Positions 16,018 to 21,052 of a DNA stretch of 21,052 nt are shown piece after piece (the stretch's first letter is position 1; every line of letters begins with the position of its first letter). The DNA is taken from IMG/VR virus record IMGVR_UViG_3300032116_001538, positions 1-21,052 of that record; one strand, given 5' to 3'. The notes under the pieces are model-generated. The model saw only the letters and a list, made by a program, of their open reading frames with translations, was not told the origin of the DNA and did not search any database. The DNA is from a virus. A program made the position numbers and the translations under genes.

Positions 16018-16154
16018 TTTTAAAATTTATATATAGATTTATTTTACTATATAAATATGTTCAAAATCTGTAAAAAACTTTGTTGATTATTTTATTAGGA
16101 CATATAGTATGAAAAAATTCTACCTTTTTTCTACCTTAAAAAATATTTATTAAT
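16018..16154. promoter_or_regulatory. Divergent control region between sheath and RHH genes, with a direct repeat
   Basis: The 137-base region serves the sheath gene (minus) and the 49-aa gene (plus). On the sheath side, the minus strand has AAATCTATATAT at 16029-16040 and a TATTTATA at 16050-16057. On the plus side, AAATATTTATTAAT directly precedes the ATG at 16155. Two perfect copies of TTCTACCTT at 16118-16126 and 16129-16137 have an 11-bp period, one helical turn. That spacing is what a dimeric ribbon-helix-helix protein would need to bind one DNA face. The operator role is inferred. Confidence 0.5.
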
Positions 16155-16304
16155 ATGAAAAAAATTAAAAATATAAAGATTTCAGAAGAAAGTCATTTTA
16201 TGTTAAAAAAATACTGCGAAGCAAAAGGATTAAAAATTCACAAATTTATAGAAAGTCTTATAAGAAAAACTTGTGAAAAACCAAAAGACTTGTATGGTGA
16301 ATAA
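16155..16304 (+). CDS. 49-aa ribbon-helix-helix DNA-binding protein
   Basis: The frame starts ATG at 16155 and encodes MKKIKNIKISEESHFMLKKY, then CEAKGLKIHKFIESLIRKTC and a short tail to TAA at 16302-16304. It has the Arc/CopG layout: a short basic beta-strand KIKNIKIS at 4-10, helix 1 at about 11-24 (EESHFMLKKYCEAK), a Gly-Leu-Lys turn, and helix 2 at about 28-39 (IHKFIESLIRK). The length suits a single RHH domain. It is the only plus-strand gene inside the minus-strand tail cluster, and a 9-bp direct repeat with an 11-bp period lies 18-37 bases upstream of its start. It may repress itself and the divergent sheath promoter. Its stop directly abuts the stop of the convergent 409-aa gene. The fold call is by eye. 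Confidence 0.65.
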   Translation: MKKIKNIKISEESHFMLKKYCEAKGLKIHKFIESLIRKTCEKPKDLYGE

Positions 16305-17534
16305 TTAAATAAGTGACACTTTAGTTTTAATAATCGAAACTTCAGATGGGTTATTTTTGTAAGCAATTATTTTTAAGGTATCACCACTACTAATTTGTAT
16401 CACAGGAACATTATCTCCAATATAATTGTTGTTTATATACACAGAATAACTTGAAGCACAAGACACCCCTTCAGTAATTGTTCCACCCGATGAAACCGTG
16501 AATGTTGGTGCTGTTGCTGATTTTACACATATAGTATTAGTATCACCTGAATTGGTTGGGACTGTAGTGATAACACCTGAACAATCAGTGTACGTTAGGG
16601 TGTTATTTGTTATTGAAGAATATGTTACTGAATAACAGTTATCTAAATTCACGATACTATCAACAACAATATCAGCATCATATCTAAAAACTTCAGTAAG
16701 TTGTGTGTTCCCTGTTACGAATGTAAAATCTAAATCGAAGTTTGTTGGATTTGACGGTTCAATTACTGCACGTTTTTTTCTATTGTTTGTTGTAAATTCA
16801 AACAACGTTAGTTGCCTTGAAATTGCTGGTGTAACTTCAAATTCTTCTTCATCAATTAAAAGTCCCATCATCAAAATCTTATAACTTGCAATATAATATT
16901 TCCTTTTTTCTAATTCTTTAGCAGATTCATCACTAACATCTTCTAACGTTAATGGAATATAATGTCCTTTTATTTGTGTGTAAGCTTGTTTAGATGTGAA
17001 AGTCCTCATCAAAATTTTGTTGAACTCATTGACTTCACGCATTCTATTACAAAATAATTTAACCGTAAAGGTTAAGTCCACAGGGATTGGTTGTGGTATT
17101 TTATAAACATCAGCACCTTTTCTTTGTCCGTCCCAAGTGGGTACTGTATAATAAAAAAATTGTCGTCTTTCAGGTATGTTTGCTCTACCCGCATTATTTG
17201 TACCGTACTTTACTTCGGGAGCCCTTAATGTTGTGATAAAAGGTAACGTTATGTTTTTATCTAAATCTTGAAAATCCCAAGTTTGTGTAAATTGTGCCCA
17301 ACTTTGGTTGGTAATGATTCTATCTATTGTTGGGACTTTTTTTTTGTCAACCACAAGCTCAAGTTTATCTTTAACAAAATCTAACATTCCTTTATCCAAG
17401 TCGGCATGTAAAACCCCTTTTGGAAGATAAGTCCCATCTTTTGTTATGTCTTGAAGTAATTCTTCCCTACGTTCCTTACCAGTTTTGGTAGGAATCAAAG
17501 GTAAAGTTTTTTTTATTTTTTTTGGTAAAGCCAT
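16305..17534 (-). CDS. Tail-completion/neck-associated virion protein with cysteine-rich C-terminal domain
   Basis: The 409-residue protein has two parts. Residues 1-250 carry motifs such as SWAQFTQTWDFQDLD, PFITTLRAPEVKYGT, RRQFFYYTVPTWDGQRKGAD, YKIPQPIPVDL and CNRMREVNEFNKILM. I associate this set with a conserved structural family next to sheath genes in large environmental myoviruses, and T4 gp15 (tail terminator or sheath stabiliser) is the most likely positional equivalent. Residues about 295-409 are a Ser/Thr-rich beta extension with C300, C318 (in TDCSG), C336 and C359, and a last Ig-like segment. It begins two bases after the stop of the 171-aa gene, so the two are in one operon and probably assemble together. 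Which T4 protein it replaces is not decided by sequence. The C-terminal part could be a surface decoration or fibre anchor. Confidence 0.65.
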   Translation of the reverse strand: MALPKKIKKTLPLIPTKTGKERREELLQDITKDGTYLPKGVLHADLDKGMLDFVKDKLELVVDKKKVPTIDRIITNQSWAQFTQTWDFQDLDKNITLPFITTLRAPEVKYGTNNAGRANIPERRQFFYYTVPTWDGQRKGADVYKIPQPIPVDLTFTVKLFCNRMREVNEFNKILMRTFTSKQAYTQIKGHYIPLTLEDVSDESAKELEKRKYYIASYKILMMGLLIDEEEFEVTPAISRQLTLFEFTTNNRKKRAVIEPSNPTNFDLDFTFVTGNTQLTEVFRYDADIVVDSIVNLDNCYSVTYSSITNNTLTYTDCSGVITTVPTNSGDTNTICVKSATAPTFTVSSGGTITEGVSCASSYSVYINNNYIGDNVPVIQISSGDTLKIIAYKNNPSEVSIIKTKVSLI

Positions 17535-17536
17535 TA

Positions 17537-18052
17537 TTATAATCCTTTGAATTCATTTGTGTTAACAGGTGATGCCGTGATTGTTCTATAAAATCTTTTG
17601 TATCCACCATATGTGTGCTTATTATCACCAAACACCCTTCCGTCATTTACAACAGAATAAAATCTTACAAAATCTTCCGTTTCGTAATAACCAATATAAT
17701 CACCAAATGATATTTCTATGTTCATGTCATCTAAATAACTTTGGTAAACACTGACTGTCAAATTACCTGGTTCTGATTGAGCAAGTTTAGAAGTACCCAA
17801 GTCGACATTAGTTGGTGCTTCTATTTTTACTAATCCTTTAAATTCGACAGGTGGTAAAAATTGTATACCGTCTTCCGTTGTTTCACCATAAACATCATCT
17901 TTATCTGTTTTTTGTCTATCAACCCTATACAACACAAGTGTAAAATTCATATCACCATGCAACCATTCAGAACCCATTTCAATATCCAAATTGAAATCTT
18001 CTTCTGAAAAAAATTTATTTAATCTTGTAATTGGAACTTTATTTTGTGCCAT
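17537..18052 (-). CDS. Candidate neck/connector protein (171 aa)
   Basis: The product starts MAQNKVPITRLNKFFSEEDF and is acidic and beta-rich, with phrases such as VLYRVDRQKTDKDDVYGE and QFLPPVEFKGLVKIEAPTN. I do not recognise a catalytic motif. The length and the position first in the tail operon, directly before the 409-aa tail-completion candidate, suit a head-to-tail neck protein such as T4 gp14 or a tail-terminator subunit, but this is positional inference. The ATG is immediately preceded by TATTTATAGAT on the minus strand, close to the 12748 leader. Translation very likely begins at 18052 since the opposite-strand control region begins at 18053. Confidence 0.5.
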   Translation of the reverse strand: MAQNKVPITRLNKFFSEEDFNLDIEMGSEWLHGDMNFTLVLYRVDRQKTDKDDVYGETTEDGIQFLPPVEFKGLVKIEAPTNVDLGTSKLAQSEPGNLTVSVYQSYLDDMNIEISFGDYIGYYETEDFVRFYSVVNDGRVFGDNKHTYGGYKRFYRTITASPVNTNEFKGL

Positions 18053-18110
18053 ATCTATAAATACTTTAATTGATTATTTATTAGAATTTACTATTTTTAT
18101 TTATAGTGCA
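18053..18110. promoter_or_regulatory. Divergent promoter region between neck and helicase genes
   Basis: These 58 bases separate two genes pointing apart. TATAAATA on the plus strand at 18056-18063 lies 47 bases before the helicase ATG. TATAAATA on the minus strand (18098-18105) lies 45 bases before the neck-gene ATG. Because the octamer's reverse complement is TATTTATA, each gene also has TATTTATA next to its own start. T4 late promoters use TATAAATA at -10, so both reading directions are plausible here. The symmetry makes this the main strand-switch point in the window. Confidence 0.5.
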
Positions 18111-19874
18111 ATGGAAGAATTAGTATCATCTACACCAGAAAAAAAATCATTAGAAATATTAGAAGACTATAATGGGTCTAATAATTTTATATTGAATCTT
18201 AAGAACAAAAAACTAAATAGTAAGTCTTTTACTCCCACAAGAAGTCAAGCTGAGTATATTATCAACTATCAAAATACAACCCCGAAAGTTGCAAAAAAAT
18301 GGGTTAAGTTAGATTCTTATTTTGGAAAAAAACTTAAAGAAGATAAAATGTATACAAAAGAACCAACAGAAATATATGTTGAAAAATTGTTGGTAGAAAA
18401 AGACAAATCATATCATATTTGGGGAAAAATTTGGAGTGGTGAAACTATTCATGATTTTTGGTTACCAAAGTCGGCATTAATAAAAGACAATGAAGTTAAA
18501 AACGTTGTTGTCGATTACGGAAAGTATAACCATAGACTTCCAATGGAACACCAAAAAGAAGCCATTCAAAAATTGGTAGGTAACAAAAAGTTTATTTTGG
18601 CAGATGACATGGGACTTGGTAAAACAACATCAACAATTATATCTGCTCTTGAATCAGGAGCAAAGAAAATTTTAATTATTTGTCCCGCATCACTTAAAAT
18701 AAATTGGCAAAGAGAAATAGAAAATTATTCAGATAGAAGTGTATATATTTCAGAAGGAAAAAAATTTTCAACTGAATCTGATTTTGTGATTATTAACTAC
18801 GACATTTTAAAAAACTTTCACGATCCGAAAAAGAAAGATGAATCAGTGATTTTAAATACTAAGTTTGATTTGGTAATAATGGATGAAGCTCACATGATTT
18901 CGAATCCACAAGCTCAAAGAACAAAAATAGTCAATGACTTGTGTGACAAACTAGATAGGGTTTGGCTTTTAACAGGAACACCAATGACATCAAGACCGAT
19001 GAACTATTATAATTTATTAAAACTTGTTGAAAGTCCTGTTGCTGCAAATTGGATGGCATATGCTAAAAGGTATTGTAACGGATATCAATTTAGTGTGGGT
19101 AATAGAAAAGTTTGGAACGTAACGGGAGCATCTAATCTTGATGAATTAAGGGAACGAACACAAACACATATCTTAAGAAGACTAAAAGAAGATGTTTTAG
19201 ATTTACCCGATAAAATTATTACACCCGTTTATTTAAGATTAAAATCAAAAGAATATGAAGAATTGATGGGCGAATATTATAATTGGTATGATGGTAACTC
19301 CGAAGAATCTTCGTCACTTACAATTCAGTTTGGTAAATTAATGAAAGTAAGAAAAGTGTTGGCTGAAGAAAAAATTAAAAACACCATAGAACTTGCAGAA
19401 AACATTATTGAACAAGGAAAAAAAGTAATTATATTTACGAATTTTACAGATACGTTACGAACTATATATGAACACTTCGGAAAAGAAGCTGTTTATTTAG
19501 ATGGTTCATGTTCAAAACCACATAGACAAAAGGCAGTTGACGACTTTCAAGAAAACGATAAAATAAAAGTATTTGTTGGTAACTTGAAAGCTGCGGGAGT
19601 TGGTATCACATTGACTTCCGCTGAAGCAGTAATCATGAATGATTTATCATTTGTTCCTGCTGAACACGCACAAGCTGAAGATAGATCACATAGAATCGGA
19701 CAAAAAAAGTCAACTTCGGTTTATTATCCCCTATTTGAAAACACTATAGAAGGTGTAATATATGATATACTTAATAGAAAGAAAAAAATCATTTCAACCG
19801 TAATGGGTGATGATATGTTAGATGATGCGTCAACAATAGAAGAAATGTTAAATATGATTTCGTATAGTAGGTGA
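18111..19874 (+). CDS. SNF2-family DNA helicase/translocase
   Basis: The 587-residue protein has a complete set of SF2/SNF2 motifs: Q-region MEHQKEAIQ at 145-153, Walker A DDMGLGKT at 165-172, motif Ia CPASLKINWQ at 191-200, DEAH at 258-261, LTGTP at 287-291, a C-terminal lobe with NFTDTLRTIYEHFG, and motif VI QAEDRSHRIGQ at 521-531. Such proteins translocate on double-stranded DNA and remodel forks or displace proteins using ATP. The N-terminal 140 residues hold a small domain (HIWGKIWSG and DFWLPKSAL) comparable in placement to SMARCAL1-type accessory domains; I do not assign it. The frame is open upstream to 17991, but that would overlap the minus-strand neck gene, so the ATG at 18111 behind the divergent promoter is preferred. 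A role in phage replication, fork restart or recombination, akin to T4 UvsW or Dda, is inferred. Confidence 0.88.
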   Translation: MEELVSSTPEKKSLEILEDYNGSNNFILNLKNKKLNSKSFTPTRSQAEYIINYQNTTPKVAKKWVKLDSYFGKKLKEDKMYTKEPTEIYVEKLLVEKDKSYHIWGKIWSGETIHDFWLPKSALIKDNEVKNVVVDYGKYNHRLPMEHQKEAIQKLVGNKKFILADDMGLGKTTSTIISALESGAKKILIICPASLKINWQREIENYSDRSVYISEGKKFSTESDFVIINYDILKNFHDPKKKDESVILNTKFDLVIMDEAHMISNPQAQRTKIVNDLCDKLDRVWLLTGTPMTSRPMNYYNLLKLVESPVAANWMAYAKRYCNGYQFSVGNRKVWNVTGASNLDELRERTQTHILRRLKEDVLDLPDKIITPVYLRLKSKEYEELMGEYYNWYDGNSEESSSLTIQFGKLMKVRKVLAEEKIKNTIELAENIIEQGKKVIIFTNFTDTLRTIYEHFGKEAVYLDGSCSKPHRQKAVDDFQENDKIKVFVGNLKAAGVGITLTSAEAVIMNDLSFVPAEHAQAEDRSHRIGQKKSTSVYYPLFENTIEGVIYDILNRKKKIISTVMGDDMLDDASTIEEMLNMISYSR

Positions 19875-19885
19875 TATTTATTTAT

Positions 19886-20599
19886 ATGCTATTAAAAAGT
19901 TTACATAAAAAAATAGATATCATTGAATCTAAACTTGACGTTGTTTCACCAAAAAAACAAGATATCATTTCTGAAATCAAAAAAATAAGTATAGACAAAC
20001 TTCCATACGAATACGATTCACTTGAAAGTTTTATTGATGCAGAAACAATGAAAACACATTATAGTAAACACTATAAAGGTTATGTTGATAAGTTGAATGT
20101 TGAACTTGAAAAAGTTAAAGGTAAAGATTTAGATTTAGAACAAATCATTAAAAGTATATCCAAATTTAATGACAAAGTAAAAAACAATGGAGGTGGAGCA
20201 TTTAATCATGCTTTATTTTGGAAAATGTTATCACCAAAAAAACAAAAATTTGAAGGACCGATTAAAGAAAAAATTGAAAAAACTTTTGGTTCATTTGACA
20301 ATTTTAAAGAAGAATTTGAAGAATCAGCAAAAAATAGGTTTGGTTCAGGTTGGGTATGGTTAATTTTGAAAGATAATGGTAGATTAAAAATAGTAACAAC
20401 TGCAAATCAAGACAACCCACTAATGAATACGGAAAAAGAAAGAGGTTATCCAATATTAGGCTTAGATGTTTGGGAACACGCATATTATTTAAAATACAAA
20501 AATCAAAGGGATAAATACACTTCCAATTTTTGGAAAGTTGTAAATTGGGGATTTATCAATGATTTGTATACCACCCAAATTAAAAGAAACAAGTATTGA
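19886..20599 (+). CDS. Superoxide dismutase, Fe/Mn family, Mn-type, with N-terminal extension
   Basis: The 237-residue enzyme converts superoxide to peroxide and oxygen. All four metal ligands are visible (counting from the ATG at 19886): H58 in THYSKHYKGY, H108 in AFNHALFW, and D194 and H198 in LDVWEHAYY. The gateway tyrosine is Y66. Two residues that separate Mn from Fe enzymes are of Mn type: G104, four before H108, and Q175 in TANQDNPLM. The second His of the common KHH is Tyr63. Before the core lie about 38 extra residues, predicted helical and lysine-rich (KSLHKKIDIIESKLDVVS), with no signal peptide. This ATG sits 11 bases after the helicase stop behind TATTTATTTAT, whereas a GTG at 19871 overlaps that stop and lies upstream of the leader. 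It is co-oriented with the helicase and probably in one operon. Confidence 0.9.
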   Translation: MLLKSLHKKIDIIESKLDVVSPKKQDIISEIKKISIDKLPYEYDSLESFIDAETMKTHYSKHYKGYVDKLNVELEKVKGKDLDLEQIIKSISKFNDKVKNNGGGAFNHALFWKMLSPKKQKFEGPIKEKIEKTFGSFDNFKEEFEESAKNRFGSGWVWLILKDNGRLKIVTTANQDNPLMNTEKERGYPILGLDVWEHAYYLKYKNQRDKYTSNFWKVVNWGFINDLYTTQIKRNKY

Positions 20600-20637
20600 A
20601 TATTTTGATTTAGCAAAATATTTATACAAAAAAGTCT

Positions 20638-21052
20638 ATGACAACTACCATAATTACAGAACCAGAAAGAAGTAAACTTTACAAAAGAATTAAAAATCTT
20701 TTGGGTGCACCATTACGTTCAGTAGAACTTGAAGACGAAATGATGGATTCACTTCTTGAACTTTCCATACAAGATTATGCACAACACGTTAATGATTGGC
20801 TTATTGAAAGTCAATGGTCATCATTATATGGTTTAAATTTGGATGAACAATCTGTAACAAGGGCTTTTACTACAAGAAGTATGGATTGGGAAACCCAATA
20901 CACTTACGCATATTCAAAGATAGTTGGACTTCAAGCTGGTGGTGATTCTGTATTAGAAAAAGATTATATTGATTTAATACCAGGTCAACAAATATATGAA
21001 ATACCTGCAGGAAGGGAACTTAATGAACTATTATGGTTCGCAAGACCTGAAC
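20638..21052 (+). CDS. Probable virion structural protein, C-terminus cut by window edge
   Basis: The first 138 codons of an open frame are present, from ATG at 20638 to the edge. The product begins MTTTIITEPERSKLYKRIKN, then LLGAPLRSVELEDEMMDSLL, a helix-rich N-terminal region with Q-W-S-S-L-Y-G and a T-R-S-M-D-W-E segment, ending PGQQIYEIPAGRELNELLWF. The LGAPLRSVEL opening and YEIPAGRE phrase are features I have seen in structural neck or connector-type proteins of large environmental myoviruses, but I cannot name the T4 counterpart with confidence. The leader holds AAATATTTATAC 10-21 bases before the ATG, matching the recurring leader element. The 38-base gap after the dismutase leaves room for a separate promoter. 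Confidence 0.55.
   Translation, partial: MTTTIITEPERSKLYKRIKNLLGAPLRSVELEDEMMDSLLELSIQDYAQHVNDWLIESQWSSLYGLNLDEQSVTRAFTTRSMDWETQYTYAYSKIVGLQAGGDSVLEKDYIDLIPGQQIYEIPAGRELNELLWFARPE

Noticed and set aside
17991-18110. Upstream start for the helicase, adding 40 residues
   Set aside because: It would overlap the 171-aa minus-strand gene and its promoter, and the extra residues are a hydrophobic shadow. The ATG at 18111 follows the TATTTATA leader directly.
19871-19885. GTG start for the dismutase overlapping the helicase stop
   Set aside because: It would place the start upstream of the TATTTATTTAT leader, and the added residues MIFIY are not conserved in the family. The ATG at 19886 fits the leader rule seen elsewhere.
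1-21052. tRNA genes, insertion sequences, integrase or att sites
   Set aside because: I saw no cloverleaf-like sequence, transposase frame, terminal inverted repeat or integrase motif in any intergenic gap.

Overview
The window is the tail-assembly section of a large, AT-rich contractile-tailed (myovirus-type) bacteriophage genome. It is roughly one-third G+C by eye. The evidence is a T4-like gene set: a gp19-like tail tube, a very large tail sheath, a gp26-like tail or baseplate assembly protein, a tape measure, and a gp53-like baseplate wedge protein. Around these lie two large baseplate or hub proteins and candidate neck or tail-completion proteins. No capsid, portal or terminase gene falls in the window, so a phage-derived injection particle is not formally excluded. 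The neck-like genes, helicase and superoxide dismutase make a phage much more likely. TAA, TAG and TGA are all used as stops, so there is no sign of code changes. Start codons mostly lack a Shine-Dalgarno sequence and sit behind AT-rich leaders. Together with the DCSG-type cysteine domain, this would suit a Bacteroidota host, but that is inference.

Layout, left to right. Bases 1-18052 are almost entirely minus-strand. In transcription order (right to left) the genes are: 171-aa candidate neck protein; 409-aa tail-completion-like protein; 1072-aa sheath; a 45-aa ORF; HAD-type phosphatase; tail tube; gp26-like protein; a 41-aa ORF; tape measure; 2009-aa giant hub or baseplate protein; gp53-like wedge protein; and a further baseplate protein cut by the left edge. 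One small plus-strand gene, a 49-aa ribbon-helix-helix protein, interrupts this series at 16155-16304. From 18111 to the right edge the genes are plus-strand: an SNF2-family helicase, a Mn-type superoxide dismutase with an unusual N-terminal extension, and the start of a probable virion protein.

How it fits together. The minus-strand genes would build the tail: tube and sheath on the tape measure, a baseplate of the gp53-like, giant and left-edge proteins, and head-side completion by the 409- and 171-aa proteins. The helicase and dismutase are not structural and sit as a cargo pair between structural genes. A 12-base element is shared exactly by the leaders of the tape measure and the giant protein, at the same distance from the start codon, and with one mismatch by the sheath. 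A broader TATTTAT element precedes most transcription heads. Both are candidates for a phage-specific promoter or leader signal.

The points most worth following are the phage superoxide dismutase, the giant protein with seven ~52-residue repeats and an OmpA-like insert, the ribbon-helix-helix gene beside a direct repeat of one-helical-turn period, a possible frameshift fusion before the tape measure, and the shared leader element.
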